A stretch of DNA of 5,103 nt, from assembly GCA_937902285.1 (NCBI GenBank), contig CALGTB010000210.1, forward strand, positions 1-5,103, given 5' to 3'. Positions 1 to 5,103 of this stretch are shown here, one piece after another. The notes beneath the pieces were generated by a model. It was given only the letters and a program-made list of their open reading frames with translations, had not been told where the DNA came from and made no database searches. The position numbers and the translations under genes were made by a program. Numbering within the stretch: position 1 is the stretch's first letter; every line of letters starts with the position of its first letter. This DNA is from an uncultured Actinomycetes bacterium. Its GTDB lineage: Bacteria; Actinomycetota; Actinomycetes; S36-B12.

Positions 1-1
1 C

Positions 2-1252
2 TACAACCAGATGCTCCAGGTCGCGGTCGCCGCCGTGCTCGCGGTCGTCAGCGCAGTGATCGCACTGGCGCTGTCCCCCGCGCTCGGTGCGATCGCGATC
101 GCCGGGGTCGCCGTCATCGCCATCGTGCAGTCGCTGTCGATCCGCCCGTCGTACCGGCTCGGCGTCGAGCTCGGCCAGCGGCAGCGCACCGTGCAGTCGG
201 TGGTCACCGACTCGCTCGACTCCCTGCGCCTGGTGCGGGCCCACTCCGCCTCGGGCGTGTGGACCACCCGCCTGGCGGACGCCTTCGCGGGCACCCGCGA
301 GGCGCAGGTCGCCAACGTCCGCCGGCAGTCACTGGTCACCGGCCTCACCAGTGTCGGCACGGCCCTGGCCGCCGCCGTGCTCGTGCTCGTGGCGGTCGCG
401 CTCGAGGTCCCTCCCGCGTCGCTCGTCGTCATCCTCGTGCTCGTGTTCCGGCTGGCCGTGAGCGTGCGGCAGGGGGTCGGCGCCGCCGCCGGCATGGCCA
501 ACTCGCTCCCGGCCGTGCGCGACCTGGCCGACCTCACGACGCAGGCGCGCGACGCGGTCGAGGTGCCGCCGGAGGCTGCCACCGATCGCGGGCCTCTCGC
601 CGGCGACCCGCACCTGCCCCTGCTCGCGTTCTCGGCCGTCGACTACGCCTACGCCGACGGACCGAGCGTCGTCAGCGGCCTGACCTTCGAGGTGCCGCGG
701 GGCGAGATGACGGCGCTCACCGGACCCTCGGGCGTGGGCAAGTCCACGGCCGTCGACCTCGCCCTGGGCCTGCTCAGCCCGGACGCCGGCACGATCCTGG
801 TCGACGGCGCGCCCCTGCTGCCGGCGGACCTGCCGTGGTGGCGCACCCATGTGGCATACGTGCCGCAGGAGACCGTGCTCATCCCCGGCACCCTGCGCGA
901 CAACCTCATCTGGTCGGTGTCGCAGGAGCGCACCGACGAGCAGTGCTGGCGTGCCCTCGCCCAGGCGGCCGCGCGCTTCGCTCGTGACCTCCCGGACGGA
1001 CTCGACACGCGCCTCGGCGACCGTGGCGTGCGGCTGTCCGGGGGCGAGCGCCAGCGCGTGGCGATCGCCCGGGCGCTCCTGCGCCGCCCTGCCCTGCTCG
1101 TCCTCGACGAGGCGACCTCCGCACTGGACGACGGCACCGAGGAGGAGGTCCTCGACCTCCTGTCGTCCCTCCGGCCCGAGGTCACGGTTCTCGTCGTGGC
1201 CCATCGCCACAGCACCATCGCCGCGGCCGACCACGTGGTGCAGCTGGACTAG
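2..1252 (+). CDS. ABC exporter, fused membrane and ATP-binding domains (5' partial)
   Basis: This is the C-terminal part of a half-size ABC exporter that pumps a substrate out of the cytoplasm using ATP. The frame is open from base 2 (Y-N-Q before the Met at 11), so that Met is internal; about 150-180 residues are missing compared with the usual 570-600. Counting from the Met at 11, hydrophobic helices lie at about 2-20, 25-42, 112-132 and 134-151. The ATPase domain is complete: aromatic A-loop near Y212/Y214, Walker A GPSGVGKST at 238-246, Q-loop Q286, signature LSGGERQR at 342-349, Walker B LLVLDE ending D366-E367, D-loop SALDD, and H-loop H398. The protein stops soon after the H-loop. All catalytic residues are present, so it should be active. 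It converges on a PqqD-like gene, which makes a peptide or surface-glycan substrate plausible, but the sequence does not show the substrate. Whether an N-terminal peptidase domain exists cannot be seen. Confidence 0.93.
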   Translation, partial: YNQMLQVAVAAVLAVVSAVIALALSPALGAIAIAGVAVIAIVQSLSIRPSYRLGVELGQRQRTVQSVVTDSLDSLRLVRAHSASGVWTTRLADAFAGTREAQVANVRRQSLVTGLTSVGTALAAAVLVLVAVALEVPPASLVVILVLVFRLAVSVRQGVGAAAGMANSLPAVRDLADLTTQARDAVEVPPEAATDRGPLAGDPHLPLLAFSAVDYAYADGPSVVSGLTFEVPRGEMTALTGPSGVGKSTAVDLALGLLSPDAGTILVDGAPLLPADLPWWRTHVAYVPQETVLIPGTLRDNLIWSVSQERTDEQCWRALAQAAARFARDLPDGLDTRLGDRGVRLSGGERQRVAIARALLRRPALLVLDEATSALDDGTEEEVLDLLSSLRPEVTVLVVAHRHSTIAAADHVVQLD

Positions 1253-1262
1253 CTCGAGCTGA

Positions 1263-1309
1263 CCTCGACCAGCCCGTCGAGACGGGACTAGCCGGCCTCG
1301 ACCAGCCCG
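1263..1309. repeat. 14-bp direct repeat spanning the PqqD stop codon
   Basis: The 14-mer CCTCGACCAGCCCG occurs at 1263-1276 and again at 1296-1309, 33 bp apart. The right copy encodes the PqqD C-terminal residues (GLVE, read leftward). The left copy lies just past the PqqD stop, in the same frame, and would again encode GLVE before a second TAG at 1249-1251. The exact 11-codon spacing suggests a short in-frame duplication of the gene's end, or an extended C-terminus later cut by a new stop codon. Chance is possible in sequence this GC-rich. Confidence 0.6.
1273..1286. terminator. Possible bidirectional terminator hairpin between convergent genes
   Basis: CCCGT (1273-1277) and ACGGG (1282-1286) form a GC-rich 5-bp stem around a CGAG tetraloop, inside the 35-bp gap between the convergent ABC gene and PqqD-like gene. 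There is no T-tract on either side, so it is not a classical intrinsic terminator; actinobacterial hairpin terminators often lack one. Two competing 6-bp stems exist: CTCGAC 1264-1269 with GTCGAG 1276-1281, and the same GTCGAG with CTCGAC 1297-1302. A perfect 10-bp palindrome, AGCTCGAGCT, sits at 1251-1260. The position suits termination from both sides, but the stem is short. Confidence 0.3.
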
Positions 1310-1569
1310 ACCGAGATGAGGGCATCGACGAACTCCACGGTCTGGGCCCGGATCACGCCCGGCTCCGCGTCGTAGCGCGACTCCAGGTCGGCGACGATGT
1401 CGTCGATGGAGCGCTCACCGTCGATGAGCGCCCAGACCGGCTCGCCGGCCCCCTCGGTGCCGAAGTAGGCGAAGTCGCGCGGGCTCATGAGCACGAGGTC
1501 GCCGTCGACCTCGGCCTGCACGACCCGGTCCACCCGGCGCAGGACAGTTGATCCCGGCAGGTCAGGCAT
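1288..1569 (-). CDS. PqqD-family peptide-recognition (RRE-like) protein
   Basis: This is a 93-residue protein with the PqqD-family pattern: an N-terminal stretch with V-D-G-D-L-V-L-M, an aromatic D-F-A-Y-F, then an E-P-V-W-A-L-I-D-G helix, the I-D-D-I-V-A-D-L helix with R-Y-D-A-E-P, and the closing F-V-D-A-L-I-S-V-G-L-V-E. In the family, these winged-helix domains bind the leader of a ribosomally made peptide and present it to modifying enzymes. Similar small proteins also sit in surface-polysaccharide loci with no proven peptide. The ATG at 1569 is chosen over the GTG at 1590. It gives the usual family length, has AGGGCGG 8 nt upstream, and overlaps the epimerase stop by 8 bp, which suggests translational coupling. 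It is the last gene of the leftward operon. The peptide partner, if any, is not in this window. Confidence 0.85.
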   Translation of the reverse strand: MPDLPGSTVLRRVDRVVQAEVDGDLVLMSPRDFAYFGTEGAGEPVWALIDGERSIDDIVADLESRYDAEPGVIRAQTVEFVDALISVGLVEAG

Positions 1570-2515
1570 CGCCGGCACCGCCCTGGGCACCCGCCGCCAC
1601 CCCGCCGAGCCACGCGAGGGTCGACGCGATGCCGTCGGCGAAGGCCACCGCGCGGGCCGAGGGGAACACCGACATCAGCAGTGCCGGGTCGTTCTGGCTG
1701 TGCCGGACGTCGCCCGGGCGGGCGGCCTCGCGGACCACGGTGAGCGGACGGTCGAGCTGGCGCGACAGCTCGTCGACCACATCGTTGATGCTGGTGCGCT
1801 CGCCGAAGGCGAGGTTGACCGGCCGGTCCCAGGACACGCGCCGGTCCAGCGCGTCGACGAGCACGCCCACCACGGAGTCGACATGCGTGAAGTCGCGCGT
1901 CTGCTCGCCGTCGCCGTGGACCACCAGCGGCTCGTCATGCAGGGCCCGCCAGGCCAGCCGCGGGATCGCCGCCGCGTAGTCGTGGTCGTGGCGCTGCCAC
2001 GGCCCGTAGACGTTGAAGAAGCGCAGGGCCAGCGCCTCCATGCCGTAGACCTCGCGGTAGGCCATGACCAGCGACTCGGCGGCGAGCTTGTTGGCGCCGT
2101 ACGGCGACATCGGCTGCGTCCACATCTCCTCGCGCTTGGGCAGGGCGAGGTTGACCCCGTAGACCGACGACGACGAGGCGAACACGACGTGCGCGCCCGC
2201 CGCCCGAGCGGCCTCGAGGACGTTCAGGGTGCCGGTGTCGTTGGTGTCGTGCGCGCCGACCGGGTCGGACACCGACCTCGGCACCGAGCCACGCGCTGCC
2301 AGGTGCACGACGGCACTCGCCCCGTCCATCGCCGCCCGGACGGTGGCGGGCTCGGTGATCGACCCCGCCATCACCTCGGCGTCGAGCCCGTCGAGATTGG
2401 AGGCAAGGCCGGTCGAGAAGTCGTCGAGGACGCGCACCCGGACGCCACCTGCAGCGAGGACGCGCACGAGGTTGCTGCCGATGAACCCGGCGCCGCCGGT
2501 CACGAGCACGATCAT
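1562..2515 (-). CDS. NAD-dependent nucleotide-sugar epimerase (extended SDR, GalE/WbpP-like)
   Basis: This is a complete 317-residue extended short-chain dehydrogenase/reductase. The Rossmann motif TGGAGFIG is at 6-13, with acidic D31-D32 after strand 2, as expected for NAD rather than NADP. S-V-P-R-S-V-S-D-P (77-85) and the serine run S114-S117 before V-Y-G resemble WbpP/Gne-type UDP-GlcNAc/GalNAc 4-epimerases. The catalytic Y139-x-x-x-K143 is present, followed by R-F-F-N-V-Y-G-P (165-172) and G-D-G-E-Q-T-R-D-F-T-H-V-D (201-213), both typical of the sugar-binding half. It should interconvert a UDP-hexose or UDP-HexNAc at C4 in the cytoplasm. The exact sugar is inferred, and a dehydratase is less likely. 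The last 13 residues form an Ala/Gly-rich tail without obvious function. The ATG at 2515 is fixed by the Rossmann strand beginning at residue 2 and by AGGG 7 nt upstream. It lies 9 bp after the nucleotidyltransferase gene and overlaps the PqqD-like gene. Confidence 0.9.
   Translation of the reverse strand: MIVLVTGGAGFIGSNLVRVLAAGGVRVRVLDDFSTGLASNLDGLDAEVMAGSITEPATVRAAMDGASAVVHLAARGSVPRSVSDPVGAHDTNDTGTLNVLEAARAAGAHVVFASSSSVYGVNLALPKREEMWTQPMSPYGANKLAAESLVMAYREVYGMEALALRFFNVYGPWQRHDHDYAAAIPRLAWRALHDEPLVVHGDGEQTRDFTHVDSVVGVLVDALDRRVSWDRPVNLAFGERTSINDVVDELSRQLDRPLTVVREAARPGDVRHSQNDPALLMSVFPSARAVAFADGIASTLAWLGGVAAGAQGGAGDA
1578..1584 (-). promoter_or_regulatory. Ribosome binding site of the PqqD-like gene
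   Basis: AGGGCGG, read on the minus strand, lies 8 nt before the ATG at 1569 and inside the epimerase coding region. It supports the ATG over the GTG at 1590, whose upstream bases contain only a G-rich run without a clear AGGAG-like core. Confidence 0.5.
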
Positions 2516-2522
2516 GCCTGCA

Positions 2523-2526
2523 CCCT
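2523..2526 (-). promoter_or_regulatory. Ribosome binding site of the epimerase gene, overlapping the upstream stop
   Basis: AGGG lies 7 nt before the epimerase ATG. Its A and first G are the last two bases of the nucleotidyltransferase TAG stop (2525-2527). Ribosomes finishing the first gene would stand directly on this site, which favours coupled translation. Confidence 0.5.
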
Positions 2527-3604
2527 AGCCACGGGGGGCGCCGGTGCCGTCGGACGCCGGAGGCGTCGGCGTGGCCCGCACCTGGGGCACGCCGGGGGCA
2601 CGGCGATCGGCGATGAGCCTGGCCACCGACCGGGCGAGGCTGCCGGTGGCGGCGGCGGGCCGATCGGCCATCGACCAGCGCTGCCGACGACGCGCGAGGG
2701 CCGCGCGACGGCTCCACTCCACGGACGGCGCAGCGGCCGAGGCCTCGAGCAGGGCGGCCGCGGCCGCCTCCATCGATGCCGTCGGCCTGATCCCCTCCGG
2801 CAGTCGCGCGCCGCACGCGAGGGCGACGCCGAGGCACTGGTCCACGGCCCGGACACAGCCGGCGATCGTGGCGCGGCGGGCCACCTCGGGCCACAGCGAG
2901 GGGTCGAGCTGCTCGACCTGTCGCACGGCGTCGAGCGCCCAGAACCATCGGACCCACCGCTCCTTGGCGCCGTGCTCCGCGGTTACCAGCAGGGCGTCGA
3001 CGCGGTCGAGCGACTGCACGTCGAGGCCGTCGTGCTCGACAGCCTCGCGCCGGCTCCACAGGTCATCGAAGGACGTCGAGAAGTAGCCCGGACCGGAGTC
3101 GACGCGCCAGTGCAGGTCGATGGTCGCCGGGAGGCCCAGGTAGACGCGCTCGCCACGGTGAAAGCGCTCCCAGCGGCCCGGCGGGCCGGCGTAGCCCGCC
3201 CGGCTCCAGCAGCCGGCGTCGCGGAGCGCCAGGTCCGCCGGCGCGCAGTCCGCAGGCGAGATGAGCACGTCGATGTCGGCGCTGCCGCGCCCCAGCCAGG
3301 AGCCGGTCGTCTGCACGGCCAGCGCCGGCCCCTTGATGGCCAGGCTCCGCACACCGGCCGCGTCGAGCACCGCGGCCGCCCGCGTGGCACTCGCGCTGAC
3401 GGCGATGCTCCGCATCGCCTGCCGGTGGGCAGCCGTGCGCAGCACCTCGGGAACGCTGGTCGGCGGCAGGCCTTGGCCATCGACACTGGCGCAGGTGGCG
3501 AACGCCAGCTCGTGGCGCACGATGTCAGCCGCGTCCTGCCCGGACATCCCACTCGGGTCGAAGGCTCCGTGAGCGATGTTCCCGACGAGCGACGCCGTCA
3601 GCAC
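2525..3604 (-). CDS. Nucleotidyltransferase family protein (NTP_transf_5 type)
   Basis: This is a 359-residue protein with the layout of NTP_transf_5 nucleotidyltransferases (pol-beta fold). After a helical N-terminus comes S-L-A-I-K-G-P-A-L-A (87-96). The metal-binding G-R-G-S-A-D-I-D-V-L-I follows, with D110 and D112, and then a third acidic site in T-I-D-L-H-W-R-V (D163). The later E-H-G-A-K-E-R-W (210-217) matches the conserved H-x-x-x-x-x-W region of the family. Members are thought to move a nucleotide onto a protein, peptide or small molecule; the acceptor is rarely known. The last 25 or so residues are Pro/Ala/Gly-rich and probably unstructured. The GTG start at 3604 has GGAG 7 nt upstream; the next Met (residue 20, base 3547) is a weaker alternative. 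It lies 30 bp after the OmpA-like gene and 9 bp before the epimerase. Related proteins occur in paeninodin-like lasso clusters and in surface-polysaccharide loci, so the context does not choose between a peptide and a glycan substrate. Confidence 0.85.
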   Translation of the reverse strand: MLTASLVGNIAHGAFDPSGMSGQDAADIVRHELAFATCASVDGQGLPPTSVPEVLRTAAHRQAMRSIAVSASATRAAAVLDAAGVRSLAIKGPALAVQTTGSWLGRGSADIDVLISPADCAPADLALRDAGCWSRAGYAGPPGRWERFHRGERVYLGLPATIDLHWRVDSGPGYFSTSFDDLWSRREAVEHDGLDVQSLDRVDALLVTAEHGAKERWVRWFWALDAVRQVEQLDPSLWPEVARRATIAGCVRAVDQCLGVALACGARLPEGIRPTASMEAAAAALLEASAAAPSVEWSRRAALARRRQRWSMADRPAAATGSLARSVARLIADRRAPGVPQVRATPTPPASDGTGAPRG

Positions 3605-3611
3605 CAGGGTG

Positions 3612-3615
3612 CTCC
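3612..3615 (-). promoter_or_regulatory. Ribosome binding site deciding the nucleotidyltransferase GTG start
   Basis: GGAG on the minus strand is spaced 7 nt from the GTG at 3604, in the 30-bp gap after the OmpA-like stop. No promoter-like sequence fits in that gap, so the gene is probably read through from upstream. Confidence 0.5.
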
Positions 3616-3634
3616 GACGGCGCTCACGTCACCG

Positions 3635-4666
3635 TCATCGGTTGATGGGCTGGACCGTCACATCCGCGCGTCGCGCTGTGGCCCCGCCCTTGGCGACGCC
3701 GCCGGCCACGAGCCGGTAGGTGCCCTTGACGCCCTTCGACCTCATGTAGGCGGCCACCGATCGCGCACGCGCACGGGAGAGCGACTCGTCGTTCGACGAG
3801 ATGGGGCTCGGCCCGACGAAGCCGACCACCCGGATCCGGTTGGAGCGCGACTTGTCGGGGATCTTGGCGATCAGCCGGTCCAGCGACTTCTTCGCCTGGT
3901 TCGTCAACTTGGAGGACAGCACGTCGAAGTAGACCAGGGTCCGCACGGCCTTGGTCTCAGCCGAGGGCTCGGTGACCACGACGTTGATGGAGATCGAGAT
4001 GACCCTGGTCACGACCTCACCGGGCCTGGCGCGCGTGATGGGGCTGTCCTGCGACGCGTTCGTGAGGCCGTTCACCTGGAGCGTGTAGGTGCCGGGGGCG
4101 AGGTCGCCCGGGATCGGCAGACTGCCGGCGAACGTCGTGTCGGAGAAGACCTCGAGCGTGCCGAGGAAGATGACCCGGCTGCCCGCGAGGAGGTAGAAGT
4201 TCACCGGCGAGCCGGGAACGAAGCCGCGCCCCGTCGACTGCACCTCGCCGCCCACGTTGACGATGGGCGTGCCGCTGGCGTCGAGCGGCAGCGGCCGGCC
4301 ACCGGGGCTCCGCGGATCGACCGTCACCTCGAGGGCGCCGCTGGACAGGATGACGATGCCGGCAGTGCGGTCCTCGGTGATCGACACGCCGATGGGAGCC
4401 CCACCGAGGGTGACCGTCGCGCCGCCGACCGGAGGCGGCGGGATGATCGTCTCGGTGGGGGTCGGGGTCACCGACGGGCTCGGCGACCCGGTGGCGGTAG
4501 CCGTGGACGACTCCGTGACCGACGGGCTGGCGGTGGGGGTGACCGTCGCCGTGGGGGTCGGGTCCGGCGGGTAGTCGACCGAGTACGAGGCCGGAGCGGT
4601 CGCGACGAGTCCGGCCACCAGGCCGAGACCGGCCAGGGTCGCCACGGACACGCCGAACCTGCCCAC
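3635..4666 (-). CDS. Secreted Pro/Ser/Thr-rich protein with divergent OmpA-like C-terminal domain
   Basis: This is a 343-residue exported protein. Residues 1-26 form a Sec signal peptide: a basic R3, a hydrophobic core and A-P-A before S27, with no lipobox Cys. Residues 33-79 are a Pro/Ser/Thr linker, likely cell-wall spanning and possibly O-glycosylated. About 80-232 is a beta-rich region with G-F-V-P-G-S-P-V (148-155) and L-A-P-G-T-Y-T-L-Q-V-N-G (189-200), a pattern of Ig-like domains in actinobacterial surface proteins. About 240-343 resembles the OmpA/MotB peptidoglycan-binding fold: V-Y-F-D-V near the start, L-S-R-A-R-A-R-S-V (296-304) and a final A-R-R-A-D-V-T-V. The arginine R300 is kept, but the aspartate of the usual G-x-T-D motif aligns with G285, so standard diaminopimelate binding is doubtful. 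The GTG start is supported by AGGGAG 5 nt upstream and the signal peptide. It probably sits outside the membrane, bound to the wall or released. Confidence 0.85.
   Translation of the reverse strand: MGRFGVSVATLAGLGLVAGLVATAPASYSVDYPPDPTPTATVTPTASPSVTESSTATATGSPSPSVTPTPTETIIPPPPVGGATVTLGGAPIGVSITEDRTAGIVILSSGALEVTVDPRSPGGRPLPLDASGTPIVNVGGEVQSTGRGFVPGSPVNFYLLAGSRVIFLGTLEVFSDTTFAGSLPIPGDLAPGTYTLQVNGLTNASQDSPITRARPGEVVTRVISISINVVVTEPSAETKAVRTLVYFDVLSSKLTNQAKKSLDRLIAKIPDKSRSNRIRVVGFVGPSPISSNDESLSRARARSVAAYMRSKGVKGTYRLVAGGVAKGGATARRADVTVQPINR
4430..4570 (-). repeat. Low-complexity Pro/Ser/Thr linker tract in the OmpA-like gene
   Basis: This encodes residues 33-79, built almost only from P, T, S, A, V and E. 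TPTATVTPTASPSVTE is followed by further S-P-S-P-S-V-T-P-T-P-T-E units and then PPPP. At the DNA level the 11-mer ACCGACGGGCT recurs at 4470-4480 and 4518-4528 (plus-strand reading), with many GGGGGTC/GGTGG variants. Such a tract can expand or shrink by slippage and usually acts as a flexible spacer through the cell wall. Confidence 0.6.
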
Positions 4667-4671
4667 GAGGG

Positions 4672-4677
4672 CTCCCT
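4672..4677 (-). promoter_or_regulatory. Ribosome binding site deciding the OmpA-like GTG start
   Basis: AGGGAG on the minus strand, 5 nt before the GTG at 4666, is the strongest Shine-Dalgarno match in the window. It places the signal peptide at the very N-terminus. Confidence 0.6.
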
Positions 4678-4704
4678 GCTATCGCTGCAACTTGATCCAG
4701 TTCG

Positions 4705-4733
4705 AGGATACCCGACCAGGTGCCCGGGCGGGC
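4705..4733 (-). promoter_or_regulatory. Possible promoter upstream of the OmpA-like gene
   Basis: On the minus strand TATCCT (4705-4710) fits a TAnnnT -10 box and would place the transcript start about 30 nt before the GTG at 4666. The hexamer 17 nt further up (4728-4733, GCCCGC) is a poor -35 and lies inside an inverted repeat, so the site would depend on an activator or another sigma factor if real. The 83-bp gap is the only one in the leftward series large enough for a promoter. Confidence 0.3.
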
Positions 4734-4735
4734 AC
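4720..4735. terminator. Inverted repeat after the DUF4012-like gene (terminator or operator)
   Basis: GTGCCCG (4720-4726) and CGGGCAC (4729-4735) are perfect 7-bp arms. As a hairpin they give a 6-bp stem with a GGGC loop, starting 14 nt past the stop codon of the leftward gene ending at 4750. No T-tract follows. It also overlaps the -35 position of the candidate promoter, so it could instead be a repressor or activator site. A separate 8-bp palindrome, CTCGCGAG, adjoins it at 4735-4742. Confidence 0.35.
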
Positions 4736-4749
4736 TCGCGAGCCCCGCG

Positions 4750-5103
4750 CTAGGCGCAGTCGGTCACGGGGCGGACCGACACCACCTCGTCGATGACCAT
4801 CGCCTGGGGAAGGACCGTGGGCTCGACGCCCAGGACCGTGGGCTCCTCGAAGTCGATGACCACCGCCCGCTCCTGGCCCCGGTCGAGAGTGACGTAGGTC
4901 CACCACACCGGACGGCCCTGCTCCTCGCCGAGGAAGAGCTCGAGCGGCTGGCCGTCCATGGTCGCCGACCCGAAGACCGCATCGACCGGCGCGTAGACGT
5001 GCATGAGCAGCTTGGTCGACCCCTCGGGAGCGGTCGGGTCGTCGGCCCGGCTGTAGTTGCCGCTCTCGAGCGGCAGGTCGAGGGGAGCGTCGTTGCGCAG
5101 GGT
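4750..5103 (-). CDS. C-terminal end of a probable DUF4012-family protein (5' partial)
   Basis: The last 117 residues of a leftward gene are present. The frame is open to the window edge, and the Met at 5004 lies inside the domain and is not the start. The segment begins T-L-R-N-D-A-P, then L-P-L-E-S-G-N-Y, a Pro/Glu/Asp loop, and T-K-L-L-M-H-V-Y-A-P-V-D-A-V-F. It ends with a strand-rich part and V-T-D-C-A at the stop. The N-x-A-P motif followed by a V-Y-x-P-x-x-A strand resembles the C-terminal end of DUF4012 proteins, large membrane-anchored proteins of unknown role common in actinobacterial surface-polysaccharide loci. This is recognition of pattern, not a database match. No membrane segment is visible in this part. 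Residues E-P-T-V-L occur twice, from a 14-bp DNA repeat. The stop is followed by an 83-bp gap and the OmpA-like gene. Confidence 0.6.
   Translation of the reverse strand, partial: TLRNDAPLDLPLESGNYSRADDPTAPEGSTKLLMHVYAPVDAVFGSATMDGQPLELFLGEEQGRPVWWTYVTLDRGQERAVVIDFEEPTVLGVEPTVLPQAMVIDEVVSVRPVTDCA
4811..4845 (-). repeat. 14-bp direct repeat duplicating E-P-T-V-L in frame
   Basis: AGGACCGTGGGCTC (plus-strand reading) occurs at 4811-4824 and 4832-4845. The 21-nt period keeps the frame and yields two copies of E-P-T-V-L separated by G-V. It looks like a recent or conserved seven-codon tandem duplication in the C-terminus of the DUF4012-like protein. Confidence 0.65.

Noticed and set aside
11..13. 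ATG as a true start of the ABC gene
   Set aside because: The frame continues open to base 2, and starting here would remove the first membrane helices that half-exporters need.
329..1234. Minus-strand open frame of 301 codons under the ABC gene
   Set aside because: The plus-strand frame holds every ABC ATPase motif; the antisense translation is low complexity and matches nothing known.
1935..3059. Minus-strand 374-codon frame spanning the nucleotidyltransferase/epimerase junction
   Set aside because: It is an Arg/Gly/Pro/Ala-rich shadow in another frame of two well-supported genes.
4667..4749. Small RiPP precursor ORF in the 83-bp gap
   Set aside because: No start codon with a ribosome binding site and a plausible leader-core peptide was seen in the gap, which is too short for a typical precursor.
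1487..4753. Very long plus-strand open frame of 1088 codons antisense to four genes
   Set aside because: It is rich in Arg, Gly, Ala, His and Asp with no recognisable domain, and it runs opposite genes with clear motifs. Such frames arise from GC-rich third positions on the other strand.
4679..4906. Minus-strand 75-codon frame over the end of the DUF4012-like gene
   Set aside because: Its translation is Arg/Gly/Pro-rich and overlaps the better-supported frame that stays open to the window edge.

Overview
This is a GC-rich window (roughly 70% G+C by eye). It has GTG starts, strong third-position GC bias and short purine-rich ribosome binding sites. These point to a high-GC actinobacterium, possibly of the Nocardioides or Cellulomonas kind, though the sequence alone does not fix the genus.

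Layout. The plus strand (2-1252) carries the C-terminal two thirds of an ABC half-exporter with the last membrane helices and a complete ATPase domain. It converges, across 35 bp, on a leftward gene series that fills the rest of the window. Read in the direction of transcription (right to left) this series is: the end of a probable DUF4012-family protein (4750 to beyond 5103); an 83-bp gap with an inverted repeat and a possible -10 box; a secreted Pro/Ser/Thr-rich protein with an OmpA-like C-terminal domain (3635-4666); a nucleotidyltransferase of the NTP_transf_5 type (2525-3604); an extended SDR NAD-dependent sugar epimerase closest in look to UDP-HexNAc 4-epimerases (1562-2515); and a small PqqD-family protein (1288-1569). 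The gaps from the OmpA-like gene onward are 30 bp, 9 bp and an 8-bp overlap, so at least the last three genes look translationally linked.

How the genes may work together. A PqqD-like recognition domain, an NTP_transf_5 protein and an ABC exporter recur together in some RiPP loci, including the paeninodin-type lasso peptide clusters that also carry an HPr-kinase-like gene. They also recur in surface-polysaccharide loci. The epimerase, the DUF4012 protein and the secreted OmpA-like protein favour a cell-surface or glycan setting. No precursor peptide, lasso cyclase, B2 protease, radical SAM enzyme or kinase lies within the window, so the pathway stays open. The flanks, mainly upstream of the ABC gene and beyond 5103, would decide it.

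The most unusual observations are the PqqD/nucleotidyltransferase/epimerase operon itself, the loss of the peptidoglycan-binding aspartate in the OmpA-like domain while its arginine is kept, and two independent in-frame 14-bp duplications (at the PqqD stop and in the DUF4012 C-terminus). No RNA gene, CRISPR array or insertion sequence was seen, and no stretch over 300 bp lacks a gene.
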